DNA from: UBA4717 sp045580165
GTDB lineage: Bacteria; Bacillota; Clostridia; Oscillospirales; CAG-272
NCBI GenBank assembly: GCA_045580165.1
Contig: JAZNNG010000019.1
Location: forward strand, 62,001 to 126,000
Direction of reading: 5' to 3'
Length of the DNA stretch: 64,000 nt
Position numbers and translations under genes: made by a program. The notes under the pieces are model-generated. The model searched no databases. It was not told where the DNA came from and saw only the letters and a program-made list of their open reading frames with translations. This document shows, in pieces, positions 25,608 to 34,950 of the stretch; position 1 is the stretch's first letter; every line of letters starts with the position of its first letter.

Positions 25608-27428
25608 ATGTCAAACAGCGACAGACTTAACAAAATACGCAATTTTTCCATAATAGCCCATATTGACCACGGTAAAAGCACTCTTGCTGACCGTATACTT
25701 GAGCACACGCAGACGGTATCAAAGCGCGAGATGGAAGAACAGCTTCTTGACAATATGGACCTTGAGCGTGAGCGCGGAATAACCATAAAAGCGCGCGCGG
25801 TAAGACTTAAATATACCGCAAGCGACGGGGTCGACTACACGTTCAACCTCATCGACACTCCCGGTCACGTTGACTTCAACTACGAGGTGTCACGTTCACT
25901 CAACGCGTGCGAGGGAGCGATACTCATTGTCGACAGTACTCAGGGTGTTGAGGCGCAGACACTTGCAAACGCATATCTCGCGGTCGACAACGACCTTGAG
26001 ATACTCCCCGTTATTAACAAGATCGACCTTCCGAGCGCAGACGTTGATCGTGTGAGAAACGAGATCGAGGACATTATCGGTATACCTGCCGAGGACTGTC
26101 CTGCGGTTTCCGCTAAGGTTGGTCTTAATATTGATCAGGTGCTTGAGCGCATAGTTACGGATATACCTGCACCGACAGGCAACGAGAGCAAGCCTCTCAA
26201 GGCTTTGATCTTCGACTCCTATTACGACAGTTATCTCGGAGTTGTCGTTAACGTTCGTATAATGGACGGCAAGGTAAAGCCCGGTGACAAAATTAAGCTT
26301 ATGAGCACGGGCGCTGAGTTCGACGTTGTTGAGGTCGGACATATGGAGCCCTTCGGGCTTAAAAAATCAAGCGGTCTTTATGCAGGTGAGGTTGGATACC
26401 TCACGGCAAGCATCAAAAACGTAAGCGACACTCGCGTTGGCGATACCGTCACACTTGCAGAAGATCCCGCAGAGGAAGCCCTTCCCGGCTTTAAGCGCGC
26501 TCTGCCAATGGTTTACGCAGGTATCTATCCTGCCGACGGTGCAAAGTACGGTGACCTCCGCGACGCACTCGAAAAGCTCGAGCTTAACGATGCGGCTCTC
26601 GTATTCGAGCCCGAGACATCAACTGCTCTCGGTTTCGGTTTCCGTTGCGGTTTCCTCGGACTTCTTCACATGGAGATAATCGAGGAAAGACTTGAGAGAG
26701 AGTTCAATCTGGACCTCATCACTACCGCACCGAGCGTTATATACAAAATCAAAAAGACAAACGGTGAGGAGGTCAGAATAGACAACCCCTCAAACTTCCC
26801 GACGAGTGATGAGATTGACACCGCCTTTGAGCCTATGGTAAAGGCAAAGATCCTTACACCTCCCTCTTATATCGGAAGTATTATGGAGCTTTGTCAGGAA
26901 AGACGCGGAATTTACGTTGACACAAAGTATCTCGATACAGAGCGCGCCGAGCTTCACTACAAGCTCCCTCTCAACGAGATAGTTTACGACTTCTTTGACG
27001 CACTTAAGAGCAAGACCAAGGGCTATGCCTCGCTTGACTACGAGATCAGCGACTATGAGCCCTCAAAGCTTGTCAAGCTCGATATTCTCTTGAACGGTGA
27101 GGTCGTAGACGCGCTATCGTTTATCGTTCACGATGAAAAGGCTTATGCCCGCGCGAGAAAGATAGTTGAAAAGCTTAAGGAAAATATTCCGAGACAGCTT
27201 TTTGAGATCCCCGTACAGGCGGCTATCGGAAGCAAGGTAATTGCTCGCGAAACCGTTAAGGCTATGCGCAAGGACGTTCTTGCGAAGTGCTACGGCGGTG
27301 ACATAACGAGAAAGAAGAAGCTGCTTGAAAAGCAGAAGGAAGGTAAGCGCAAAATGCGCCAGCTCGGAAGCGTACAGGTGTCTCCCGAGGCGTTTATGGC
27401 TGTGCTTAAGCTTGACGATGAAGGTTAA
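25608..27428 (+). CDS. lepA: Elongation factor 4 (LepA)
   Basis: This 606-residue translational GTPase is thought to back-translocate or remodel stuck ribosomes. Motifs are G1 AHIDHGKST near residue 17, G2 RGIT, G3 DTPGHVDF near 81 and G4 NKIDLP near 135. The LepA-specific C-terminal domain is present (RKMRQLGSVQVSPEAFMAVLKLD), and domain IV of EF-G is absent, as expected. CGGAG lies upstream of the ATG. hemW overlaps its last 11 bases, so the two are translationally coupled, an order common in Firmicutes. Confidence 0.97.
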   Translation: MSNSDRLNKIRNFSIIAHIDHGKSTLADRILEHTQTVSKREMEEQLLDNMDLERERGITIKARAVRLKYTASDGVDYTFNLIDTPGHVDFNYEVSRSLNACEGAILIVDSTQGVEAQTLANAYLAVDNDLEILPVINKIDLPSADVDRVRNEIEDIIGIPAEDCPAVSAKVGLNIDQVLERIVTDIPAPTGNESKPLKALIFDSYYDSYLGVVVNVRIMDGKVKPGDKIKLMSTGAEFDVVEVGHMEPFGLKKSSGLYAGEVGYLTASIKNVSDTRVGDTVTLAEDPAEEALPGFKRALPMVYAGIYPADGAKYGDLRDALEKLELNDAALVFEPETSTALGFGFRCGFLGLLHMEIIEERLEREFNLDLITTAPSVIYKIKKTNGEEVRIDNPSNFPTSDEIDTAFEPMVKAKILTPPSYIGSIMELCQERRGIYVDTKYLDTERAELHYKLPLNEIVYDFFDALKSKTKGYASLDYEISDYEPSKLVKLDILLNGEVVDALSFIVHDEKAYARARKIVEKLKENIPRQLFEIPVQAAIGSKVIARETVKAMRKDVLAKCYGGDITRKKKLLEKQKEGKRKMRQLGSVQVSPEAFMAVLKLDDEG

Positions 27429-28560
27429 TACTAAAAAAGCGGGACTGTATATACACGTCCCGTTTTGTTCTAAAAAATGTAATTACTGCGATTTTTACTC
27501 ATTCGCAGCTGACGACTCATTGAAAGAGAAATACGTAAATGCAGTTATAAAGCATGCGGAAAGAATCGCAAATAAACACAGATATACTGTTTTTGACACC
27601 GTTTTTATCGGCGGCGGAACGCCGACCGCCCTCGGTAACGAGATGTTGTGCAGACTTATTGACGGAATCGAAGCTCATCTTTGTATTGAAGGGGGAGCTG
27701 AATTTACGGTTGAAACCAATCCGGGGCTTTGTGACACATCCGATTTCAGATTGCTTCATTCGCTCGGAGTTAACCGTATAAGCGTTGGTCTGCAATCGTC
27801 AAACGAGGAGGAGCTGAAGCTTCTAGGACGTATTCACACAACGGACGATTATCTTCGTACGCTCGATACGGTCAGACGCGCCGGGATAGACAACGTCAAC
27901 ACGGATATAATGTTCTCTCTTCCCTCTCAGACACCAAGCATCCTTGCAAAAACGCTTGAGTTCGTATGTAAGCAAGAACCGACTCATATATCCGCATACT
28001 CACTAAAAATTGAGGACGGAACGCCGTTTGCAAAAATGCGTGATAGCTTTGAGCTTCCCGACGAAGATACAGATGCTGATATGTACCTGCAGATTTGCGA
28101 AGCTCTTGCGTCAAACGGCTATAATCATTACGAAATAAGCAATTTTGCCAAGAACGGCTATGAATGCCGTCATAATCTCAAATATTGGAAGGTAGAGGAC
28201 TATCTCGGCCTTGGTCCTGCGGCACATTCTTGTGTTGACTCTGTTCGTTATGCGTATAACCGTGACATAAGCGGATACGTCGGCGTTTTTTGCGAAAACG
28301 GTGACACAGATTCGATTCTATCCGAGCTTACAGAAATTTCAGAGTATGAAAAATTACGAGAAAAGATCATGCTCGGACTGCGCTTGTCCGAAGGAATCAG
28401 CAAAGAGTCGCTTTTTGCCGTGACGTCGCCCGTAACCACGAAAAAAAATATCCGCACTCTCACAGAATGCGGATATTTAATAAGCACTTCAAACGGTTTT
28501 GCTCTCACGGAGCGCGGAATGTACGTAAGCAACTCCATAATTAATCTGTTTTTAGGCTGA
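27418..28560 (+). CDS. hemW: Radical SAM protein HemW
   Basis: This 380-residue protein of the HemN/HemW group is a heme chaperone or heme-binding protein rather than a true coproporphyrinogen oxidase. It begins with AGLYIHVPFCSKKCNYCDFYS, holding the 4Fe-4S motif CxxxCxxC at C17, C21 and C24. GGGTPTAL and the HemW-type C-terminal region ECRHNLKYWKVEDYLGLGPAAHS follow. The start at 27418 overlaps lepA and gives the family N-terminus. Its stop codon abuts that of the convergent ComF-like gene with no bases between. Confidence 0.93.
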   Translation: MKVNTKKAGLYIHVPFCSKKCNYCDFYSFAADDSLKEKYVNAVIKHAERIANKHRYTVFDTVFIGGGTPTALGNEMLCRLIDGIEAHLCIEGGAEFTVETNPGLCDTSDFRLLHSLGVNRISVGLQSSNEEELKLLGRIHTTDDYLRTLDTVRRAGIDNVNTDIMFSLPSQTPSILAKTLEFVCKQEPTHISAYSLKIEDGTPFAKMRDSFELPDEDTDADMYLQICEALASNGYNHYEISNFAKNGYECRHNLKYWKVEDYLGLGPAAHSCVDSVRYAYNRDISGYVGVFCENGDTDSILSELTEISEYEKLREKIMLGLRLSEGISKESLFAVTSPVTTKKNIRTLTECGYLISTSNGFALTERGMYVSNSIINLFLG

Positions 28561-29346
28561 TCATTTAAGTCTTAACAGATGCTCGGAATTCATAGTCAAA
28601 GAGAAAATAAACACCTGCTTTGCGCCTGCAGCATACAAAAGCTTTGCCGCCGTAGTTACGCTTGAGCCCGTGGTTACCACGTCATCAAGCAAAATAACAC
28701 GGCGGTTTTTGATTTTTCTTGCCGCACTTTCGGTGAGCTTTATGCCATTTTCAATATTCTTTGCCCTATCTGAGGCAGAAAGACGCTTCTGCTCCTTTAC
28801 TCCATGCCTTTGTTTGAATCCGTCAATAAAACCTATTCCAATCTTATCTGCCAGTGTTTTAGCGACGGTTTTCATATTATCGGCACCGTCGCGAACAACA
28901 TTCTTTCTATTACGTGGGATACGAATAACAATATCACTTTTATATATGCGTGTATTGAGCACCTCGTATACAAGGCGGTAGAGCTCTTCTGCAGTAAAAT
29001 CGGTAAGTCTTGTGTATTCGTGGCGCTTAAGCTGTATGACGATAACCTTCTGTACCTCGTAGTCGGGGTCTGCGGTATTTGAGTGGTAATCGCAAAGAGA
29101 TGCAATAGCAGAGCCTCTTTCCTCGGGTATACCGTCTAAAACTATCGGAATGACAGGCGCGCCACCGAGCCTTTCTCTGAGGGAAAGCTTCGCGGTATTC
29201 CATTTGCTTTTACATATTGGGCAAAGCTTTTCGTCGGTACCGATCTCAAGCACCTCGTCGCAGGCTAAGCATATCGGCGGATAAAAGATCTCAGGGATGC
29301 GCTTTATAAAGCGTCTGATTTCAATTTTCGTTTTATTATTCATCAT
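28561..29346 (-). CDS. ComF-like phosphoribosyltransferase-fold protein
   Basis: This 261-residue protein has an N-terminal double zinc ribbon (CLACDEVLEIGTDEKLCPIC near residues 22-41) and a PRTase domain whose phosphate-binding loop is VILLDDVVTTGSSVTTAA. ComF proteins assist uptake of single-stranded DNA in natural transformation; here no other competence gene is near, so the role is open. It follows recD2 by six bases and a hypothetical membrane protein before that, forming a short operon. Ribosome binding site is AGGGG. ComF next to a DNA helicase suits a DNA-processing function, which is inference. Confidence 0.85.
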   Translation of the reverse strand: MMNNKTKIEIRRFIKRIPEIFYPPICLACDEVLEIGTDEKLCPICKSKWNTAKLSLRERLGGAPVIPIVLDGIPEERGSAIASLCDYHSNTADPDYEVQKVIVIQLKRHEYTRLTDFTAEELYRLVYEVLNTRIYKSDIVIRIPRNRKNVVRDGADNMKTVAKTLADKIGIGFIDGFKQRHGVKEQKRLSASDRAKNIENGIKLTESAARKIKNRRVILLDDVVTTGSSVTTAAKLLYAAGAKQVFIFSLTMNSEHLLRLK

Positions 29347-29352
29347 TGTCCC

Positions 29353-31569
29353 CTAAATTTCGCACAATATCTGCGAAAGTCCGGTGTAACGCTTTACCTG
29401 TCGATTGTTTTTTACCATCTCGTCAACCGTCGACTGCGAGCCTACGAGAATTACTATTCTCTGTGCTCTCGTCACCGCCGTATAGAGCATATTTCTTGTA
29501 AGCAGCATTGGCGCAGCTCTGCAAAGCGGGATAATGACTATCGGGTATTCACTTCCTTGACTCTTATGGACTGTAATGGCAAACGAGTGTTCAAGATCGT
29601 CAAGCATTGAAAACTCATACTCGGCTTTTCTACCGTCAAAGCTGATAAGCATTTTTTCCGACGAAGTATCGATTTCTTCAATAACGCCTATATCTCCGTT
29701 GAATATACCCTGACCGTATGAATCCTCCTTTTCCCACTCAATGTCGTAATTGTTTTTTATCTGCATTACCTTATCGCCCTCACGGAATATTACTCCGTGG
29801 GCTTTTTTCTCTTTTTTTGCTTCAGAATGGGGATTTAGCTTTTCCTGAAGTATCACGTTAAGGCTTTCGGTGCCTGCCATTCCGTTTCGCGTGGGTGAAA
29901 TCACCTGAATTCCGCGTGCAAGCTTCTCACCGTAAGTTTTGGGCAAACGCGTAGCACATAGCTCTGCTACGGTTTGTGATATCTGGGAATCATTCTTTCT
30001 CTCAAGCATAAAAAAGTCTTTATCTCTGACCGAAAGCTCGGGAAAATTACCGCCATTTATTGCGTGAGCATTCGTGACGATGAGGCTTTCCTTTGCCTGT
30101 CTGAATATTTCCGTCAAGCATACCGTGCAAAATCTTCCGCTTGATATTACGTCTCCGAGCACGTTTCCTGCGCCCACAGACGGCAGCTGACTCGAGTCAC
30201 CGATAAGTAACAGTCTTGCGCCCTGTCTGATTGCCTTTAATAAGGATTCAAACAGATTTATCGCAAGCATAGATGCCTCATCGATGATTATGACCTCGTA
30301 TTCAAGGGTATCGTTCTCATTTCTTCTAAAAAACGGTTCGCCGTTTTCCTTAAAATCGATTTCAAGGAGTCTGTGAATGGTTTTTGCTTCACGCGAAGTT
30401 GAGTCAGACATTCTCTTTGCGGCTCTTCCCGTTGGCGCTGCAAGAGCTACTCTCTGCCCGAGATTTCCGAATATACTTATCAGCGCTTTGATTACCGTGG
30501 TCTTACCCGTTCCGGGTCCGCCCGTCAGTACCATAACGCCGTGCTCAAGAGCAGACTCTATTGCTGCTCGCTGAAGACTTGCATAGGATATTCCGTTTTC
30601 GACCTCAACTCGGTCAATAAGCAGTTTTTTATCGTGGAGAGAGAATCCCGCGCACGATCTGTCAAGCATATAAAGCTTTTCTGCTGAGTATCTTTCCGAC
30701 TCGTAATATCTGTCAAGATAAATACACTTATCTTCCGCAATATTGCTTCTGACAAGCTTTTGTTCGGAAACAAGAGCATCGATAGACTGAATCACCTTCA
30801 TCTCGGGCACTCCGAGTAAGAGTGAAGCTTCCTTAATAAGCTTGTCCTCGGGAAGATAGGTGTGACCGTTTCGCTCGGCGTTCGTGCCAAGCACATATCT
30901 GATGCCGCTTTTTATTCTGAACACTGAGTCACGTTCTATCCCGAGTATTTCTGCAAAGGCATCACATTTTTCAAAGCCTATTCCGCTTATTTCCTCACAC
31001 AGAGCGTAAGGGTTTTCACGTATCACTTCAACCGATCTGACATTATAACGCTTGAATATCTTGAGCGCAACGGTTGCGCTTATCTCACCCTTTCCGAGAA
31101 GCATAATATCCCTGACACCAAACTGCTCCTTAAAGCTTTTTGATATCTCCATAGCCTTTTTTGTGGTTATTCCGGGAAATTCCGCAAGCCACTCGGGGTG
31201 ATTTTCTATTACCTCAAAGGCTTCTCCGCCGTATCTGCCGACTATCTTCTGCGCCGTTTTGGGACCTATTCCCTTAACGGTACCGCTTGATAAGTATCTG
31301 AGTATATCAGTACCCTCTCTCGGCAGACATCTGTCAAAATACTCCACCTCAAACTGTTTGCCGTATGATGAGTGACTTCCCCAACGGCCTGCAAGCATAA
31401 CGGTATCACCTGCGCTGACATACGGCATTATTCCGACCGCAGTATAAAGGTCGCCCTTTTCGTCAAAGAGGTCGATAACGGTGTATCCGTTTTCGGCATT
31501 TTGAAATATTATATTCTCTACCGTCCCCGTTATCTCATCAAGGGGCTTTTTTTCGTCACTGATTACCAT
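29353..31569 (-). CDS. recD2: RecD2-family ATP-dependent DNA helicase
   Basis: This 738-residue SF1B 5'-3' helicase is of the kind found without RecBC. The N-terminal OB-like domain and helix-hairpin-helix region (residues 1-200; for example SSGTVKGIGPKTAQKIVGRYG) are followed by Walker A TGGPGTGKTTVIKAL near residue 350, Walker B EVIIIDEASML, and motif VI-like SFAITVHKSQGSEYPIVIIPL and LYTAVTRAQRIVILVG near the C-terminus. Length fits RecD2 (YrrC). It would act in replication fork or mismatch repair. It overlaps the preceding small gene by one base (TAATG), implying coupling. Confidence 0.95.
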   Translation of the reverse strand: MVISDEKKPLDEITGTVENIIFQNAENGYTVIDLFDEKGDLYTAVGIMPYVSAGDTVMLAGRWGSHSSYGKQFEVEYFDRCLPREGTDILRYLSSGTVKGIGPKTAQKIVGRYGGEAFEVIENHPEWLAEFPGITTKKAMEISKSFKEQFGVRDIMLLGKGEISATVALKIFKRYNVRSVEVIRENPYALCEEISGIGFEKCDAFAEILGIERDSVFRIKSGIRYVLGTNAERNGHTYLPEDKLIKEASLLLGVPEMKVIQSIDALVSEQKLVRSNIAEDKCIYLDRYYESERYSAEKLYMLDRSCAGFSLHDKKLLIDRVEVENGISYASLQRAAIESALEHGVMVLTGGPGTGKTTVIKALISIFGNLGQRVALAAPTGRAAKRMSDSTSREAKTIHRLLEIDFKENGEPFFRRNENDTLEYEVIIIDEASMLAINLFESLLKAIRQGARLLLIGDSSQLPSVGAGNVLGDVISSGRFCTVCLTEIFRQAKESLIVTNAHAINGGNFPELSVRDKDFFMLERKNDSQISQTVAELCATRLPKTYGEKLARGIQVISPTRNGMAGTESLNVILQEKLNPHSEAKKEKKAHGVIFREGDKVMQIKNNYDIEWEKEDSYGQGIFNGDIGVIEEIDTSSEKMLISFDGRKAEYEFSMLDDLEHSFAITVHKSQGSEYPIVIIPLCRAAPMLLTRNMLYTAVTRAQRIVILVGSQSTVDEMVKNNRQVKRYTGLSQILCEI

Positions 31570-31820
31570 TATTCTTCCTTGTTTTCTATTATGTATATAT
31601 CCTTGTCGGGAGTCATATCACGGGCGATCTGCTTCGCGCACATCACCTTAAGCTTTATGTCTTCATCCGAATCATCGCTCTCAAGCGCCACGGCAACAGT
31701 TATGCTTCTTCGTATCTTTCTTTCGTAAACCACCATAAACAAAAGGGTTTTTACTGACGCATAAATACCGTAAACTATAAAAATTGCCGCGATAATCTCA
31801 ATAACGGTACTGAAAAACAT
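31569..31820 (-). CDS. Small single-pass membrane protein
   Basis: I do not recognise this 83-residue protein. One membrane helix (residues 3-28, VIEIIAAIFIVYGIYASVKTLLF) is followed by a basic turn RKIRR and a charged cytoplasmic tail containing DDSDEDIKL and CAKQIARDMTPDKDIYII. The first gene of the recD2-comF operon, it has TTGGAGG before the ATG and shares one base with recD2, so it is real and translationally coupled. Function cannot be inferred. Confidence 0.75.
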   Translation of the reverse strand: MFFSTVIEIIAAIFIVYGIYASVKTLLFMVVYERKIRRSITVAVALESDDSDEDIKLKVMCAKQIARDMTPDKDIYIIENKEE

Positions 31821-31895
31821 AAAACCTCCAAGCCGTCCGCAGACGTATAAAACATTTAGTCTTATTTCAGTTTATGTAAGCAGTACCGTTATTGG

Positions 31896-33071
31896 TTAAA
31901 GTAATTTAGAAAGCTCGTCTGCGAGATCGGTCTTTTCCCAAAGAACACCAAGGTCTTCTCTGCCCATGTGACCGTATGCCGCAAGCTTCTTGTAGATAGG
32001 ACGTCTGAGGTCAAATTTATCAATAATTGCTGCAGGTCTGAGGTCTACGAGTCTGTTTACTGCCTCGGAAATGGTTTCTTCGGGTATCTTATTCGTTCCA
32101 AAGGTGTCAACAAGCACCGAAACCGGCTTTGCAACGCCTATTGCGTATGCTATCTGCACCTCGCACTTATCTGCAAGTCCAGCCGCAACAATATTCTTCG
32201 CAACGTATCTCGCCGCGTAGGATGCGCTTCTGTCAACCTTGGTCGGGTCCTTACCCGAGAAGGCACCGCCGCCGTGGCGCGAGTATCCGCCGTAAGTATC
32301 GACGATTATCTTTCTGCCTGTAAGTCCGCTATCACCGTTAGGTCCGCCTATAACGAATCTTCCCGTAGGATTTACGAATATCTTTGTGTCAGTATCGATA
32401 AGGTTTGCAGGTATTATGGGCTTAATTACGTTTTCGATTATATCTTTTCTGATGGTTTCAAGCGATACAGCTTCATCATGCTGGGAGGACACGACTATCG
32501 TATCTACTCTCACGGGCTTATCGTTTTCGTATTCAACGGTAACCTGTGTTTTACCGTCGGGGCGGAGATAGCTGAGCTTTCCGCATTTTCTGACGTCGGT
32601 AAGCCTCTTAGCAAGCTTGTGAGAAAGAGATATCGGAAGCGGCATAAGCTCCTCGGTTTCATTGCAGGCATAGCCGAACATAAGGCCCTGGTCGCCGGCA
32701 CCGATATCGTAGCCGTCGCTCATTTCGCCCTCTTTAGCCTCGAGCGCCTTATCAACGCCGAGAGCGATATCGGGCGACTGCGCGTGAATAGAGTTAAGCA
32801 CCGCGCAGGTGTCGCAATCAAAGCCGTACTTTGCTCTGTCATATCCTATCTCGCGTACGGTTTCACGTACTATCTTCTGATAGTCTACCTTTGCCGTAGT
32901 CGTTATTTCACCGAGTATCATTATGATACCCGTTGTAGTACAGGTCTCGCACGCTACTCGCGACATGGGATCTTCCGCCAGTATTGCGTCAAGTATTGCA
33001 TCCGACACGTTATCACAAATTTTGTCGGGATGTCCTTCCGCTACGCATTCAGATGTAAAAAACTTCTTCAT
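31896..33071 (-). CDS. metK: S-adenosylmethionine synthetase MetK
   Basis: This 391-residue enzyme makes S-adenosylmethionine from methionine and ATP. Motifs are the N-terminal FFTSECVAEGHPDKICDNVSDA, the ATP-binding region GAGDQGLMFGYA, and GRKIIVDTYGGYSRHGGGAFSGKDPTKVDRSA near residue 260. I start at 33071 (MKKFFTSE), where the family begins; the in-frame sequence upstream is riboswitch. The preceding SAM-I riboswitch with terminator shows that excess product switches the gene off. Confidence 0.97.
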   Translation of the reverse strand: MKKFFTSECVAEGHPDKICDNVSDAILDAILAEDPMSRVACETCTTTGIIMILGEITTTAKVDYQKIVRETVREIGYDRAKYGFDCDTCAVLNSIHAQSPDIALGVDKALEAKEGEMSDGYDIGAGDQGLMFGYACNETEELMPLPISLSHKLAKRLTDVRKCGKLSYLRPDGKTQVTVEYENDKPVRVDTIVVSSQHDEAVSLETIRKDIIENVIKPIIPANLIDTDTKIFVNPTGRFVIGGPNGDSGLTGRKIIVDTYGGYSRHGGGAFSGKDPTKVDRSASYAARYVAKNIVAAGLADKCEVQIAYAIGVAKPVSVLVDTFGTNKIPEETISEAVNRLVDLRPAAIIDKFDLRRPIYKKLAAYGHMGREDLGVLWEKTDLADELSKLL

Positions 33072-33100
33072 TTTATTTCCTTTCCATCCATCAAGTCCTA

Positions 33101-33228
33101 TAAAAAACTCCTCAGTTTTACCTGAGGAGTCATTGAGACACATTTTTCTCATCTCTCAGGAATTAGCACCTTACGTTATGCAGGTTGCCGGGCTTCGCAG
33201 GGCCAGTCCCTCCGCCACTCTTGATAAG
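33101..33228 (-). promoter_or_regulatory. SAM-I riboswitch with terminator upstream of metK
   Basis: The S-box aptamer spans 33148-33228. P1 pairs CTTATC with GATGAG, and the core elements AGAGTGGCGGAGGGA, GAAGCCCGGCAACC and GGTGCTAATTCC are present. The terminator ACTCCTCAG/CTGAGGAGT with six T follows at 33101-33130. A SAM-bound aptamer would let the terminator form. Confidence 0.97.
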
Positions 33229-33246
33229 ATATTCAACTGTAAATAT

Positions 33247-33275
33247 ATAATATCACAAAAAATTCTGTTTTTCAA
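33247..33275 (-). promoter_or_regulatory. Promoter of metK
   Basis: On the minus strand TTGAAA and TATTAT are spaced 17 bases apart; transcription would begin just before the SAM riboswitch. Confidence 0.55.
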
Positions 33276-33291
33276 GTACTATTTTAATTTT

Positions 33292-34083
33292 TCAGCACAT
33301 TTCACTGAGTTTTACAAGCGCTTTATAGCCTTTTTCGTAATATTCTCTGGGGGTAAGGTCTACATAAGTGCCTATGTCCTCGCGTATTGAGGTTTCAAGA
33401 GAAAGTGCGCCCTCATACCCTGCTTTTTTAAGATCACTCATTACTCGCTTAAAGTCGATAGTTGCATCAAACGGGATCATATGACAATCTGCATGAAGGA
33501 TCGGCACAGTACTGTAGCTCATACCGTAGTTATCGTGGATATGAGTGCAGCAAAGCTTATCGCCGTATATGGGAACGAAGCGCATTCCGGGAGTACAGCA
33601 TGCCTCGTGTCCGACGTCGTAGCAAAAGCCGATGTCGAGGTCTGAAAGCTCGTGCATAACAACGCCGAGCATTTCGGGATATTCAAGGTTTTCAAAGCAT
33701 ATCTTTACTCCGCGCTCGGTCGCAAACATAGCAAGCTCACGAAAACGCTTAATACCGATTTGAGTTCCATGAGGCTCGGGTGCGCCTGCTGTCGGGTGAA
33801 CAATAACGTGCTTAACACCGTGCTTTGATGCATCGATAACACAGTTTTTAAGTCTTTCGAGATAAGCTGCGCCGGCTTCACCCTCATCCCATATGCAATT
33901 TATGCCGAGAAAGGGCGAATGAAAGTTATCAACAGTTATATTATACTTATTGAACAAGGTCATAATGGTATCAATATCGCGGGATTCATCCCAGCCAAAC
34001 ATCGAATAATTAAAGCCGATTTCAGCTATCATACTGATGTGTTCTTCATTAAGTGTTCTGACCATCATTCCGAATTTTTTCAT
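33292..34083 (-). CDS. Sugar phosphate isomerase/epimerase-like TIM-barrel protein
   Basis: This 263-residue protein of the AP_endonuc_2 / xylose isomerase-like TIM-barrel family shows metal-binding-type residues at strand ends in CFENLEYPE, GFCYDVGHE, CTHIHDNYG and ALSLETSIRE (Glu, Asp/His, His, Glu), the pattern of this family. Such proteins isomerise or epimerise sugars, inositol derivatives or hydroxypyruvate. It follows a similar gene by 12 bases with AAGGTGG as ribosome binding site. The two paralogs share the same layout and several motif positions, so they may be a tandem duplicate or form a heteromer. The substrate is unknown. Confidence 0.83.
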   Translation of the reverse strand: MKKFGMMVRTLNEEHISMIAEIGFNYSMFGWDESRDIDTIMTLFNKYNITVDNFHSPFLGINCIWDEGEAGAAYLERLKNCVIDASKHGVKHVIVHPTAGAPEPHGTQIGIKRFRELAMFATERGVKICFENLEYPEMLGVVMHELSDLDIGFCYDVGHEACCTPGMRFVPIYGDKLCCTHIHDNYGMSYSTVPILHADCHMIPFDATIDFKRVMSDLKKAGYEGALSLETSIREDIGTYVDLTPREYYEKGYKALVKLSEMC

Positions 34084-34095
34084 ATCGACACCACC

Positions 34096-34908
34096 TTACT
34101 CTCCGTCTGTAAGCTTGCGGAGTCTGAGAGCTGCATTGTATGACTTGTTTACAAACTCATTAAAGCTAATATCGCCGTAATGATCCATGCCGCCATAACA
34201 CACCTCAAGCATCAGAGAACCCGTGTAACCCGTATCTTTTATATCCTTACATACTGTTTCAAAGTCAATTATGCCGTCAAAAGGAATTTTGTGAAGGTCT
34301 TTGCGGTAATGCTTCTCATCAAAAATACGGTCACTGAGATTATCGTGAAAATGTGTACATAGCAAACGATCACCGAACATCGGAAGAAATCTGTATCCGG
34401 GAGTAAAGCAATTTTCGTGACCTGTATCATAGCAAAATCCAACGGTATCACACTTGAAACAATCAAGAACAAGCGCTGTAAGACGGGGAAATTCAAGATT
34501 TTCGAACGCGAGCTTTACTCCATACTTCTCAGCTTCAACCACAAGCTTTTCAAAACGTGTAAGTCCGATTCTTGAGCTGATAGGAGCATCATTGCCGATA
34601 GATACGTGTATTACAACATAAGGAATACCGTTATTTCCCGCATCACGAATACACTTTTTAATTTCTTCTACAAAATAATCGCCTTCATTTGTACTTTCGT
34701 CCCAAAAAGAGTTTGCTTTTCCAAAGGGTGCGTGAAGTGTTTCAATTTCAAGTCCAATGCTGTCGCCGTGTTTTTTTAGCGCAGAATAATCAACTTCATT
34801 ATACCAACTGTAAAAGCAAGTATCAAATCCGATGTCTTTGATGATGCTCATTTTGTCGAAATTATCACCGCTTAAAGCCATCGGTACACACATACCAAGT
34901 TTTCTCAT
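34096..34908 (-). CDS. Sugar phosphate isomerase/epimerase-like TIM-barrel protein (paralog)
   Basis: This 270-residue relative of the downstream protein has AFENLEFPRL, VGFCYDTGHENCFTPGYRFLPMFGD, LLCTHFHDNLSD and LMLEVCYGGMD, the same metal-site pattern of the AP_endonuc_2 TIM-barrel group. It begins MRKLGMCVPMALSG after a GGAG site. Its closeness to the next gene suggests a common pathway, possibly sugar or polyol catabolism; no kinase or transporter accompanies them here. Confidence 0.82.
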   Translation of the reverse strand: MRKLGMCVPMALSGDNFDKMSIIKDIGFDTCFYSWYNEVDYSALKKHGDSIGLEIETLHAPFGKANSFWDESTNEGDYFVEEIKKCIRDAGNNGIPYVVIHVSIGNDAPISSRIGLTRFEKLVVEAEKYGVKLAFENLEFPRLTALVLDCFKCDTVGFCYDTGHENCFTPGYRFLPMFGDRLLCTHFHDNLSDRIFDEKHYRKDLHKIPFDGIIDFETVCKDIKDTGYTGSLMLEVCYGGMDHYGDISFNEFVNKSYNAALRLRKLTDGE

Positions 34909-34950
34909 TTTATCTCCGTTCCACCGTCAAATAACAGTTAAATGTAATTT

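Noticed and set aside
31968..33125. A 385-residue open frame opposite metK.
   Set aside because: MetK motifs and the SAM riboswitch support the minus strand; the antisense frame is a by-product of codon bias.
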